Positions 46,697 through 58,470 are shown, counted from the stretch's first letter. The stretch is 64,000 nt of DNA from Siphlonurus alternatus (GCA_949825025.1 OX463778.1:7145142-7209141), one strand, 5' to 3'. Numbers and translations: made by a program. The notes: generated by a model not told the origin, from the letters alone.

Positions 46697-46990
46697 AGTG
46701 GCAGGTATGTGGCGCAGTGCGCTTGACCGAGTCTCGTCAGATCACCGAAGTCAAGCAACGCCGAGCGTGATTAGTAGTTGTATGGGTGACCATTTTCAAC
46801 AAAAACCACGTTTCCCACCCAAGGGATAATCATTGCGGTTTTCCACTACGTGGTTTCCCTGGCTTTAGACCATTGCACTTCCAGTTCATTGAAAAAAGCT
46901 GTAGCGTCCATTCTGGCTGAGGTTTCCATATTTCTCTAAGTCGCAGGCAAATGCCAGGATGGATTGCCGCCCCTATTCCCGATGAGCCAC
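46697..46990 (+). mobile_element. 5S rRNA-derived SINE copy 4
   Basis: Head GTATGTGGCGCAGTGCGCTT, GTCTCGTCAGATCACCGAAG and GTAGTTGTATGGGTGACC align with 5S rRNA over roughly 90 bases. The body has GCTTTAGACCATTGCACTTC and CTGAGGTTTCCATATTTCTC. It ends before the tail, so the subfamily is uncertain; the body resembles copies 1 and 6. Confidence 0.88.
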
Positions 46991-47390
46991 ATATATATTA
47001 TCTATCTATTTCTAACTTGTGATTTTTCTTCTTGTTTCAAATCATTTGTTTCTGAAGTTTCAATTTCTTCCCAGAAAAAAACAACAAAAACGTGGTCATA
47101 CATTGTTACGTAAATACATTGTTGTATATCACCGATCAGGTCAGCAATTTATATCTCACGTGCCCAGGCGGGTCGTAATCTCTCACCTACCACAGTACCT
47201 CCAAGCATAGCGCGTTACAAGCAGGTGCTCGTCCCACACAAAATAGTTTTAAAGGAGTGGTTACATGAACGAACTCTTAGAGTCACTAAGATAAAATATA
47301 GTACGCTTTCGTTTTAAAGAAAAAAAGTACAACCGGAGTTTACATATATAAATGTCATGTTTTATTCTCTTCTTAATGAATTTTTTCGTC
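46991..47390. other. Unassigned stretch
   Basis: No supported feature. The 63-codon frame at 47019-47210 has no domain. Confidence 0.4.
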
Positions 47391-47393
47391 TAA

Positions 47394-47591
47394 AGGCGGA
47401 TTCACATGGCGATTTTTACCATGCGACGCGACGCGAATAATGCGCACTTGCTGTAACATCCATTGGGCGATTAAAAGAAAAAGAGCATCGTAATTAACGC
47501 GATTACCTGCGAATTCGCCGCCGCATAGGATTTCACAGCTTTTAAGTTAAAATCGCGCCGCGTCGCCGTTGCCGCCCATGAAAATCCACCT
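47394..47591 (+). mobile_element. MITE family A, TAA duplication
   Basis: AGGCGGATTCACATGGCGA … GAAAATCCACCT, flanked by TAA (47391-47393, 47592-47594). The GGCGGCCATATTTG core is deleted in this copy. Confidence 0.85.
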
Positions 47592-47594
47592 TAA

Positions 47595-47815
47595 TTCTCT
47601 CCTATTTTGCACCATTTTAGAGAAAAAAATAGTGATAAAGATAAAATTATACTTCTTTCTTTCCTCTTATTGAGCATAAAATTTTAAAAAAAAATTGTCT
47701 TCATTTCATCCTCACTTTAAGCAAGGAGGACATATATTATTATTGTGTTTCCATGGTATAAAAACGAAATTTAAGATAAAATTTAGACGTGTAAAGGACG
47801 AGTTGAAGACTGCTC
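47595..47815 (-). mobile_element. MITE family D, truncated, abutting family A
   Basis: Reverse-strand blocks CTCCTATTTTGCACCATTTT, CTTATTGAGCATAAAATTTT and GACGTGTAAAGGACGAG. Its outer end is missing where the family A copy begins. Confidence 0.75.
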
Positions 47816-47865
47816 TTATCAGCTTGAGGTGAGTAGGTTGGATAAGAGAGGGAAATAATATTTAT

Positions 47866-47968
47866 AGCAAAGGCCTGCGGGTCTCATTTGCTCAGGTGAG
47901 ACTGAGGGAACCGTGGAAAACACTTCAATACACCACGGTGATGTCCGAAATTATCACTACACTGGGAG

Positions 47969-48014
<46 letters not shown>

Positions 48015-48115
48015 AACGTTTTGTTTTTAAACTGTCACCAATCCAAGTTTGATGATGTTGTTTGACTTCGGTGTTCTAACGAGAACTGGTCAACGCATTG
48101 CAACTTGCAACATAA
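47866..48115 (-). mobile_element. 5S rRNA-derived SINE copy 5, with internal (GA)n
   Basis: Minus strand: TTGACCAGTTCTCGTTAGAA and AACTTGGATTGGTGACAG from the 5S head. The body is interrupted by (GA)n at 47971-48013, where other copies read GCGAGATGAATTTACCCC then GGGAGGGAGCAA. A deletion plus repeat expansion explains this. Confidence 0.8.
47971..48013. repeat. (GA)n microsatellite inside SINE
   Basis: About 21 GA units nested in SINE copy 5. Confidence 0.95.
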
Positions 48116-48795
48116 CTCATGAAATATATTTTTATACGATTCAAAACAAAAATAAAAGTTCGTATAGAACGTATTATTGGTATTGGTTTCTTTTCTTATT
48201 ATTAATATAACTTTATGTCTTGTGAAACGTTCCTTTTATATGCTTATATTATAGTATTGCTAATTATGATGATAAGAATGATGAGAAATGCCTTGATTAA
48301 TAATTCAATTATATTATAGTATAACATTATATGCTGATCATTATTATAATATATAATGGTAAAAATACATCAATTTTGAATATGTACACCAAAATTTCGT
48401 GTCATGTAACCGCACCTCAGTTTTTTCCTACAAACACTTTGTTTCAAGCAGTTCTCCAAAGTTGGGTATGTTTTTTCTTTTAGTAAAATACTCACATGGG
48501 GATGTTGAGTTATTTTTAAGTACCTTGGGGATATTTATAAACGCTTGGAAAATTTATTCAACCTTTTGTTTGAACAACTTTTTATTAATTTAATATTTTT
48601 CAAAAGCTTTTTTCCTTCAATATCATATTGAATTTCATTAAATTTAATACTTTTTCTTTAATACTTACACTTCAATGCATTTTGAAAGCCTAGTAGAGTA
48701 AGTGCATGATTGCATTTTTTTAAAGATTTTATTTTTAAAATGGTAGTTTATAGTGCTCACTATTGAGAAATGAAAATTATTAATTCATCGCATAA
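48116..48795. other. AT-rich stretch, nothing recognised
   Basis: No supported feature. Confidence 0.45.
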
Positions 48796-48798
48796 TTA

Positions 48799-49152
48799 AT
48801 AGCGTCACCACAAAAAAAGATCCCAAAGTTGGTGTTTTGGAGGCCTTTAACATGCATCCTTTTATGGTATAGAAAAGAGCATTTTACTCCAACTTCGTGT
48901 GAAAGATGGTACCAATTAAAAAATACCTATGTGTAATCTGTGATGAATTCTTTGATGGATTTTCAAATAAAAAAAAATCTACGAAGCCATTTTTCATTTG
49001 AAAATCCATTGAAGAATTCGTCGTAAATTACGTATAGGTATTTTTTAATTGTTACCATCTTTCACACGGAGTTTGAGTATAAAAGCTGTTTTCTATACCA
49101 TAAAATCCGAAACACCAATTTTGGGAGTTTTTAAAAAAATGGAATCGCTCCC
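48799..49152. mobile_element. Foldback MITE family L, TTA duplication
   Basis: 354-bp palindrome. Arms share TTGGTGTTTYGG, TATGGTATAGAAAA, GTGTGAAAGATGGTA and CAATTAAAAAATACCTAT. Flanked by TTA (48796-48798, 49153-49155). The left terminus has diverged from the right, GGGAGCGATTCCA type. Only copy in the window. Confidence 0.75.
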
Positions 49153-49434
49153 TTAACTTTAATAAATACGATTTGGAAAATATTAATACTTTAATGTTCA
49201 TACCATAATTAAAATTATTGTAATTTTATTCATCTAAAAAAACACACTAAAATTTACCTTTACACTAAAAATACAAATAAGGAGATTAAATATTATTAAA
49301 ACGGCAAAATGTTTTTGGCTTAGTTCCAATACTTTCCTTCAAACTTGTGAAATCAATAGTGTCCCAAGAATTTCATAGACTCCCGACTTTATACCTGTTT
49401 TTTAAATTTTTATTTTATTTACTATTTTCTTTTT

Positions 49435-49992
49435 TGCATCTCCTTATTCTTGTCCCGTCAAGACAGTCTTATCGAGATGTGCTAGAGTTTGCACTGCGGT
49501 CATGACCGGCTTAACTTTAATGCATCCTGACATTAGCCATGCATGTAGACGTGGGGGAACTATGGAAACCAAAGTCAAGATGGTCGGTGTCAGAGCACGG
49601 TCTTAACACCTCCCGAATGCATCAGGCAGTGGCTCGTCTCTAGCCAGACAGCGAAGGTTCAGATCACTCGATTTTTTTACCTCTACCAGTAGGATTCGAA
49701 AGCACGACCTACACTCTTAAAAAATTTTGGCTGAATTTTGACATCTTATAATCAGTGCATTTTTAACGCCTTAAATCATGCTTTTTTCAGGTGTTTCGAA
49801 GTCAATATTCAGTAGTCAGTATATACTGTCAGTATATAGTTATACTGACTACTGAAAATGCGCAACGAAACACCTGAAAAAAGCATGATTTAAGGCGTTA
49901 AAAATGCACTGATTATAAGATGTCAAAATTCAGCCAAAATTTTTTAAGAGTGTACTGACTGTGAGTCAGACGCGCTGCCACTGTGCAACCTT
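49435..49992 (-). mobile_element. tRNA-headed SINE, split by MITE J
   Basis: With 49712-49952 removed, the minus strand reads GGTTGCACAGTGGCAGCGCG, TCTGACTCACAGTCAG and GTGCTTTCGAATCC: A-box, anticodon-arm-like hairpin with CAC where elongator tRNA-Met has CAT, and B-box. The body (49435-49680) contains GACGGTCGGTG-type sequence and CATGGTTTCC-like motifs shared with 11585-11945. Acceptor pairing is not intact, so this is not a working tRNA. Confidence 0.65.
49712..49952. mobile_element. MITE family J, near-perfect palindrome, TA duplication
   Basis: 241 bp flanked by TA (49710-49711, 49953-49954). The arms, from CACTCTTAAAAAATTTTGGC to TTTTCAGGTGTTTCG, are identical over about 86 bp. The centre carries a smaller inverted CAGTAGTCAGTATA. 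Tc1/mariner-type inferred from TA. Identical arms suggest a recent insertion. Confidence 0.88.
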
Positions 49993-51186
49993 GCTCGGTT
50001 CATGATGTTAAGATGTCATGGCCTTACTAGCTGGTGTTGCCTAAATACATTTCATTCAAGCGATAGTAGCCCTCAAGTGAGAAATTCATGAACTCTTTAA
50101 AATTAGGTTATTTTTTAAATTCTTTAGAGATGTTGGCAATTGTTCGTTTAATTTCTCAATACAAAAGTGTAATAAATACTAGGATTTATTTAGAAGTAGG
50201 ACGGTAATGTCACGTTTTCTCAAGAACAAATTCAAGTCACGTGACAATAAAAGTTTATTACATTTTTCAAAGACCAGTCAAGCTGTCGGGAGAACCAAGT
50301 AGTAAGAAAAATCGCTCGCGAAACACTCAGTTAAATTTAAAGACCCTTCCATACAGTTTTCAAATCAGCTGATTTTTTCCCGATCTTCTCATAAAGAAAC
50401 AAAATATTTAAACGAAATTCATTCTCACTTATCAAATTTGAACCCCAAAATACAATGAAAAACAGCATTTTTTTTTTTTTTTTTTTTTTTTTCAAAACAG
50501 AGAAAAATGGAAAGTTTAATTTGCTGTTTTTCAAGTAAAATATGAACCTTTGTTATAAAAATGAGCATCGCGATGCGCAATGAATTAAAACTTAATTTTG
50601 TCATTGCCACAAAATATTCCACATTCTAGAATTCTTTGGAACGCAGACGAGGATCTAGGGGGGGGGGGGGGGGTATCCCCCCAAAATATTGGATTCAATA
50701 TGGGCAATATAGGCGTTCCCCTCCCCCCTCCAATTTTTGGCTTATGAAGCGAGCACCCCCCAAAATTGTGTTCTGGATCTGCGTATTGGAATGTATCAAT
50801 TTGTCAATTTAAACAAGGTCATACAGATATTTCCGCCTATATCCGGGAGCAACGATATACTAATTGTACTGTATATTTGTACAATGCGGCTCATGTACTT
50901 TCAGAATGCGGCAAACTCGATTTTTGTTCAGTAATAGTGACAGATGCAGTGCAGACATAACAACGCTGCCAACATCAATAAAAATAAAGTGCAATTGCAC
51001 CTTATATAAATACTGCATGGGGAATTTCATTTAGTTTGAATTTAGAGCATTATCATGAAGATTCCACACTACACTTTGCTTAATTTATAATAATCATACC
51101 GGAACGGAAATACAAGATTTGTGTAGATTTTTTAGATTTTTGTTTAAATATATATAAAAGTAAATAAAAAGAGAAAATAAATTATT
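49993..51186. other. Unassigned stretch with homopolymers
   Basis: Contains a 25-base T run (50468-50492) and a 16-base G run (50658-50673). Lysine-rich minus frames over the T run are artefacts. No gene. Confidence 0.45.
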
Positions 51187-51565
51187 AGGAGGTGTGGTGT
51201 AGTGTCTTTGACCAGGTCTCGTCAGATTACTGAGGTCAAGCAACGCAGAGCATGGTAAGTAGTCGGATAGGTGACCAATTTCAACAAAAAACACGTTTCC
51301 CATCCAATGGTAAATAATTGCGCTTTTCCACTACATGGTTACCCTAGCTTTGGACCATTGCACTTCCGGTTCATTGACAAAAGCTGTAGCGCCTGTCCTG
51401 GCTGAGGTTTCAGGTTTCCACGTTTCCCTCAGTCGTATTAAGCAAATGCTGGGATGCATTTCAAGACTGTGACCGCCTTCGAAACGCTCAAGTTATAGGG
51501 TTTCGGAAGGTTCGGGGTTTTAAACTTAGTGAGTAATTAGTAAGTAGAAGTGCTTTGATGAGAAA
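51187..51565 (+). mobile_element. 5S rRNA-derived SINE copy 6, tail type 1
   Basis: Head AGGTGTGGTGTAGTGTCTTT, GTCTCGTCAGATTACTGAGG and AGTAGTCGGATAGGTGACC. Body GCTTTGGACCATTGCACTTC. Tail CGAAACGCTCAAGTTATAGG and GAGTAATTAGTAAGTAG, matching copy 1. Confidence 0.9.
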
Positions 51566-52192
51566 TATAAATGAAGATATGTCTTCGGTGTTTCAAATTG
51601 AAGAATGTTAATTTAACTTCCGTTGAGTAAGATATATCAATTTTACTGTAGAACATTGCACAGTTGATTTAATCAAGAATAACATTGTGATTATTACGTG
51701 TAATGTATATTAATTTATACGAAATGAAACATTATTGTCTTACATTAAGATTTTTTACTTCTCTGCATTATCATACAAAGTCAACTTTATGTATGCAAAG
51801 TAATTTTTTATGTCCCTGCTTATTGTTATTACTTGATTTTTCTTCTGTGAATATATTATTATAATGGTTATGTATAGTAAGAATTTTATATGTTAGTTCC
51901 CTTTAATAAAACAGAATATAGAGAGACATTTTATAAACTCTCAGCACATATTACCTTAGTGCTTTATACTTTTATTTTATCAAATTCCTAGTCTTGTTCA
52001 TTTTTATTATTGTAATTAAATAAGTTTATAAACAAAATCTATTCAGCACTGAATTATATTTAAGAGGTTTGTTTATATTTTTTACTACTTAAATACCTGA
52101 TGCCTCTGATGAGCATACAGTTTTTCACCCGATTGCATATATGTAGTTGCAACAATCGAAATTATCAAAGTTATAATAGGCCTATCTTAGTG
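51566..52192. other. AT-rich stretch, nothing recognised
   Basis: No supported feature. Confidence 0.45.
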
Positions 52193-52195
52193 TTA

Positions 52196-52333
52196 AGCCG
52201 GTATTACACGATACAATTTTGCATACTATTTTTCCTTGCAAGAAAATTTCATATCCATAGAATGAGTTGAAGTTTCCTTGTAAGGAAAAATTGTATACAA
52301 TAATTAGAAAATTTGAATCGTGTAATACCGGCT
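52196..52333. mobile_element. MITE family N, TTA duplication
   Basis: 138 bp with ends AGCCGGTATTACACGAT / ATCGTGTAATACCGGCT-like, flanked by TTA (52193-52195, 52334-52336). Inner arms TTTTTCCTTGCAAG / CTTGTAAGGAAAAA. PIF/Harbinger-type by inference. Confidence 0.85.
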
Positions 52334-52336
52334 TTA

Positions 52337-52780
52337 GACCTGATCTATGCAATTGGATGTTTAGTTTTATCTTCTCGAAAAACAGTGTTTTTTTTTAGGG
52401 GTGGGTGGGAGTAATTCTTAACAAACTTTAAAAAAATATACATTGCAGACAGTGACACATATTTTATATTTGATGTGTACCCATTAAAAAAATTATTTAT
52501 GAAATACGAAAATAAAAATATTGATCAATTATTCATACTTCACAAATTAAAATCTTATTAATGGCTGCACATTACATATAAAATATATGCTTCAATCCGT
52601 AATACAGTTAAAATATAGGTATACATGTTCATTTTCCCCAAACCAACGCTTTATTTGTTGAGGAGAAATTACAAATTAACTCATCAGGCGTATAATAGAG
52701 TGAACAAGCCTCTTTAAAACTGAATATAAAGACTTTTTTTTTTTTTTTTTTTTTGAGAATTCAGTTCAATATTGATGAAT
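52337..52780. other. AT-rich stretch, nothing recognised
   Basis: Ends in a T run (about 52734-52754). No gene. Confidence 0.45.
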
Positions 52781-53013
52781 TCAGATGGTGCACAACGGCG
52801 ATGCGACGCGATCTTGACTCAAAAGCTATATGAATCCTACGCCGCGAGCGAAAGTTTAAAATAAATAAATAAAAATTCGCGGTTGCGGCGGCTAATATCG
52901 CGTTTAATTACACGATGCTAATTTTTGAAACGCCAAATATGGCCGCCAATGGATGTTACAGCAAGTCCGCATTATTCGCGTCGCATGATAAAAATCGCCA
53001 TGTGAATCCGCCT
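52781..53013 (-). mobile_element. MITE family A, left end eroded
   Basis: TCAGATGGTGCACAACGGCG … CATGTGAATCCGCCT, then TTA. Carries AAATATGGCCGCCAATGG and a core variant with AAGTCCGC in place of AAGTGCGC. Confidence 0.8.
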
Positions 53014-53521
53014 TTACACAATTTTTTATTATATGATCTCATGTAAGTAACACCACAAGTGATTTCTCAAGATTAGATTTGGTACGCTAAAATCATAGTC
53101 ATCAAATAGCAGAAACAGAAACTATGAGAGAATTAACTTAATAGAGATAACATTAACAGTACTATATTAATTATACTCGTCCAGCTTTTGACTGAGGAAA
53201 CCTAATGAGGTTTGTGAGTACAACGTTTTGCATTTATTTACTCCCAAATGCACCATAATAGAGTGACCCAGGTACCGTCTAGGCGACCAAAAGTTGGCAA
53301 ATGGACACAGACAAGTTCATACACGTTCTCAGGGTAGGTCCAAAGTCTAGTTGGAGCTTGTCCCTTGGTGATACCGAAAATTAAAAGTAAACAAAAATTA
53401 CAAACATGTTGGTACATTGTTTATATAAGAGATCCATGGTACGATAATTCAATTAACTTGCAGACACCGTTGTGTCATTTATTGTTCATAAAAAATGCTT
53501 TCTGCTGTTTAAAAATAATGA
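53014..53521. other. Unassigned stretch
   Basis: No supported feature. Confidence 0.4.
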
Positions 53522-53910
53522 CATCGAGCATGGTGCAGGGCATTGATCAGTTCTCCTTAGATAAACAAAGTCAGGCTACGTCGAGCGTGGTTAGTACTTG
53601 GATGGGTGATATCAAGTAAAAATTACGTTGCTCCCTCCCTGGGGTAAATTCATCTCGCTTTCCACCCAGTGCAGTGATGCACTTGTGTGTGGTTCCCCAG
53701 GCTTTGGACATCGCTTTGGTCCATTCATAAAAAAGTAAAGGTGTCGTCCTGACTGAGGTTTTCACGGTTCCCTCAGTCTCACCTCAGCGAATGCTGGGAT
53801 GTTTAAAAGTCCAAAGCCATCATCCTTTCCCTTTATCCAGCATAGACCCATTACCGCGAGCTGTGAGTTCTTATAGAAGGATGTTTGTACCCTTGTAAAA
53901 AAAATATGTT
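53522..53910 (+). mobile_element. 5S rRNA-derived SINE copy 7, tail type 2, full length
   Basis: Head GAGCATGGTGCAGGGCATTG and GAGCGTGGTTAGTACTTGGA, the latter nearly identical to the 5S box C region. Body CACTTGTGTGTGGTTCCCC and CTGACTGAGGTTTTCACGG. Tail CGAGCTGTGAGTTCTTATAG, GTACCCTTG and terminal A run. Confidence 0.9.
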
Positions 53911-53934
53911 TTAGTAGTATTATTATTTCGTATA

Positions 53935-54115
53935 TACCTCATATTCTATTAACGATTGACCTCAATTATACTTCGCTTTGGAGTCAAAGGAAATTTCTGT
54001 CAGACGAATTGGAATGAAATCAATTTTATAAATTCGAGAATGTTCTAAAACTTAATCGCTTATGGTTTTAGCAAATTCAAATTTCAAGATCTCAATCATA
54101 CAACTAAGAGGTCAA
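53935..54115 (-). repeat. Dispersed repeat R, 3' piece
   Basis: Reverse complement of the end of the R copies, including AACTTAATCGCTTATGG and GAGAATGTTCTAAAAC. Confidence 0.6.
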
Positions 54116-54597
54116 TCTTTAACGCTATTAATTTGAAATCATCTCAACCCCACCCCTATTTAAGGGTCTTCTGATAATATAATGAATCCAAGAGCTTATT
54201 TTTCTTTAAAAATTTCTTTAGTGCCAAAAAAAGCTTTTTTTTACATTGGTTTGATAGGACGTCCCAGGGAACAGTTCATGGTATTCCCTGATAGGACGGT
54301 GGGAACACCACAAAATCAGCTGACTTGAGCCTCTATTGTGTTCTAGAAATCACCCCTCTCTTCTAACTTCTGGAACTGCATCATGCTAAATATTCAAACA
54401 GCAATATCAGCATAATGATAACGACTGTTAGAATACGAAAAGTTGGAATATTTGTTGTATCGCAGATGCTACAAACATGGAAAGTAATACAAACATGCAT
54501 GGGGAGGTCTGCTGCATTCAACTTCTAATATCAATGTACACTCGTGTGCACAAAAAACGAGCTCACAATGTCTTCTTAAAAAGTAATACCGCACTTG
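54116..54597. other. Unassigned stretch
   Basis: GGTATTCCCTGATAGGACGG and GATAGGACGTCCCAGGGAAC (54250-54300) form a small local repeat pair. No gene. Confidence 0.4.
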
Positions 54598-54672
54598 CAA
54601 TAATTTTTTAAAAATAGTTCCCTTATGTTATATATAAAAAAAAAATCTTAAAAAATCAGAGTATCATTATTT
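54598..54672. mobile_element. MITE family I fragment
   Basis: TTTTTTAAAAATAGTTCCC and AAAAATCAGAGTATCATTAT, the right-arm motifs of the 12991 subfamily. Confidence 0.4.
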
Positions 54673-54683
54673 GGCACTTTTAC

Positions 54684-54990
54684 AAGTTAAATTTTTAGAT
54701 AGATGCTGAATTGGTTTCAGTACTTTATGTCCGTACAAAATTGCTCCACTCCAGTTTCGTCTTAAATTCAGCACTTTTGACCTATTAAACACTTAATCCA
54801 AGTACAAGTTTGGGACTGAAAAAAGAGAGTAAAAAAAGTACCAAAAATTTACTCCATTTTTTCAGAACCAAATTTGTAGTTGGATTAAGTGTTGTATAGG
54901 TCAAAAGTGCTGGATGTAAGACGAAACTGGAGCAATTTTGTAATGACATAAAGTACTGAAACCAATTCAGCATCTAAAAGTTTAGTGTGT
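54684..54990. mobile_element. Foldback family O
   Basis: About 307-bp palindrome. Arms share GATGCTGAATTGGTTTCAGT, ACTTTATGTC, TTGCTCCA and GACCTAT-type blocks. The centre carries a smaller inverted AAATTTGTAGTTGGATTAAG pair. A decayed relative is at 8556-8762. Confidence 0.75.
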
Positions 54991-55625
54991 TATATAATTC
55001 ATGTCTGAAGTAAAAACATTCATTTAAATTCTCTATTTTTTTATTGAAAACATAAAATGCGAAGTATTTTTACAAATTTACAATTATATATTTCACTGCT
55101 TGTCAAAAAAGTAATAAGTAAAAATTATAAACAAAGAAATAAGTATACATCTCTATACATTTTAATTAATAGATACTCATATATTTTATACTGTATAGTT
55201 CCTTATCACTTATCACTGGTTTTGTTCAACATGAATAAATAGAATAATACATATAACATGGTGGTTAAATGAGTACTTATTAATAATAAATGTCATGCAA
55301 TAAAATACACTATAGACTATAATAAAAAATGTTTATCTATAGTATTTTTTCTCCAACAGAACTCACAGAGAATATAATATTTTTATATCATATGTCAATA
55401 AAATAAATAATAACACAACAATACTACCACTTCATACATAATTGATTGCAAGTATAATTGAGTCATACGTAACATAATTGCTTTTGATTACATATAACAT
55501 TTAATTGTCATTTTCAATTGAATGGTATATAGGATTCTATTATAGTGTTATGGTATAATGTTTATACCATTGTATATATAGTAATGATTATTGGCCTATA
55601 TTCGTGATTATATTTAGCAAATAAT
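54991..55625. other. AT-rich stretch, nothing recognised
   Basis: No supported feature. The 61-codon frame at 55057-55242 is AT-driven. Confidence 0.45.
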
Positions 55626-56786
<1,161 letters not shown>

Positions 56787-57060
56787 CCCTATAGTTGAAA
56801 AATTTCATCTTTAACTCATCCTTTACACGTCTAAACCAATTTTTTTTACATCAAAAGCACTTAATCTCATTTCTTCTTCGCTCAAAGTGAGGATGAAATG
56901 GAGACGATATTTCTAACATTTTATGCTCAATAAGAGGAAAGAAGACGTAATCTGGTATTTTCCCCTTTTTTTTTTCCTCTAAAATGGTGCAAAATAGGAA
57001 GGCATTAGACGAGAAGAGAGCTTAATAGTGAATAAAATATGAAATTTATTTTAACTCGGA
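56787..57060 (+). mobile_element. MITE family D, full length
   Basis: CCCTATAGTTGAAAAATTTC after TAA, through to TTTATTTTAACTCGG, with all family blocks. Confidence 0.85.
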
Positions 57061-57540
57061 TATTGTCCTATAAATAATCAAATATTCTGCTGCTATGCAG
57101 TGTAAAACAAATAATTATATAAATAAGTTCTCCGCAATTTAACAAAATTTATGCTTCATCTTATTAATTTTTAACGTCCTATAAATGCCAATTGCCAACA
57201 CTAATAATAATATATATTACATAGTATATATATTATATAGTATATATATTATATAGTATATATATTATATAAAAATAATAATAATAAAATATATATAATT
57301 TTAGCTATTATAAATAATAACTCGCATAACTAGAGAAATACTATTAAACTACATTTCAACACATATGGTAGCATAAACCTATAACTCAGTTAATTAAGCA
57401 GTGATGCATGCAGTGTGCACTAATTAATTGAATAATTAATATACTTATGAGACTACTGGGGCTGACAATTAGTTGAAGTGTGACATTATTCTAGTGAGAG
57501 TTTTCCTCGCAGCTCTGACGTTGTGACGAATGTGACATCT
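57061..57540. other. AT-rich stretch with small minisatellite
   Basis: Apart from the minisatellite at 57205-57262, nothing was recognised. Confidence 0.45.
57205..57262. repeat. 18-bp minisatellite, about three units
   Basis: Tandem units of ATAGTATATATATTATAT. Confidence 0.85.
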
Positions 57541-57656
57541 TATTGTGTAATAACCGTCGTAAAGCTGCGTTTACATGTGTCACGTCTGCGTTTCTGTTGC
57601 ACTCGCCGTGCGATCCATTTTACAAGATTGAGCGTGGCGATCGGTTATTTTTATAG
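57541..57656. other. GC-richer unassigned segment
   Basis: GCTGCGTTTACATGTGTCAC and CGTTTCTGTTGCACTCGCC recall the interior of the adjoining family P element in reverse (AACGCTCGTGTGTCTCTCGG). Possibly a related MITE half. Confidence 0.35.
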
Positions 57657-57804
57657 TTTGGTTTACATTTAACTTGGTTTTTGTCGTGTTTGTAACGTCT
57701 TCTGTTATTGGTGTGTTGTTTGTAACGAAAAATTTCATTGGTCGAGCCGATCGAGCCGAGAGACACACGAGCGTTTCTGACCAAAACCAAGTTAAATATA
57801 AACC
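57657..57804. mobile_element. Foldback MITE family P
   Basis: Ends GGTTTACATTTAACTTGGTT and CCAAGTTAAATATAAACC are inverted. Interior is GC-richer (GGTCGAGCCGATCGAGCCG). Single copy. The target duplication is unclear. The two overlapping minus frames here are element sequence. Confidence 0.6.
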
Positions 57805-57814
57805 TTAGTATATA

Positions 57815-58074
57815 GATCACTGAAGTCGAGCGTGGTTAGTACTTGGAAGGGTGACAGTTTCAATTGAAAAATTACGTTGCTCTCTGCATGGGGTAAATTC
57901 ATATCGCTTTCCACCCAGTGCAGTGATGCACTTGTGTGTGCTTCCCCAGGCTTTGGACATCGCTTTGGTTCATTGATAAAAAGTAGAGGTGTCCGTCCTT
58001 ACTGAGGTTTTCCAAGATTCCCTTGATCTCCGAATGATGCGGTGCGTAGCACGGCCATCATTCTTTCCCTCCCT
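57815..58074 (+). mobile_element. 5S rRNA-derived SINE copy 8, 5'-truncated
   Basis: Starts within the head at GATCACTGAAGTCGAGCGTG and GTTAGTACTTGGAAGGGTGA. Body CACTTGTGTGTGCTTCCCC and CTTACTGAGGTTTTCCAAG. The tail is cut by the family A insertion at 58078. Confidence 0.88.
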
Positions 58075-58077
58075 TAA

Positions 58078-58296
58078 GGCGGATTCACATGGCGATTTTT
58101 ATCATGCGACGAGACGCGAATAATGCGCACTTGCTGTGACATCCATTGGCGGCCATATTTGGTGATTAAAAAAAAAAGCATCGCAATTAACGCGATTCCG
58201 CTGCCGCACCCCTGCGAATTCGCTCGTTGCATAGGATTTCACAGCTTGTATGACAAAATCGCGTCGCATTGCCATTGTCGCCATGTGAATCCACCT
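58078..58296 (+). mobile_element. MITE family A, full length, TTA duplication
   Basis: AGGCGGATTCACATGGCGA … CATGTGAATCCACCT, flanked by TTA (58075-58077, 58297-58299). Core intact: GCGCACTTGCTGTGACATCC and ATTGGCGGCCATATTTGG. Opposing 60-71-codon frames are MITE sequence. Confidence 0.9.
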
Positions 58297-58359
58297 TTAT
58301 TCCTACTCATTACACCTTCTCAAGCTCCAAGTTCATAGGGATGTATCATTGTAGAAAAA

Positions 58360-58470
58360 AAGTTAAAAAACTTAAAAAAGATGGCGTCCATAGAATTTTG
58401 CAGCAGGTGCGCATTATTCTCATTACCTCGCTCTAAAAATTACCTATGTAAACACACCTGTCTACTGCTT
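58360..58470. mobile_element. Degenerate family A-type fragment
   Basis: AAGATGGCGTCCATAGAATT, GCAGGTGCGCATTATTCTC and CTATGTAAACACACCT recall the right half of the A/B elements. Confidence 0.45.

Noticed and set aside
46697..46990. Genuine 5S rRNA gene
   Set aside because: Only about 90 bases align, with many substitutions; the 3' end is replaced by the SINE body, and the other copies share that body.
53571..53765. 64-codon minus frame and its look-alike at 33052-33273
   Set aside because: The two peptides are similar because both are read from antisense of the 5S SINE body.
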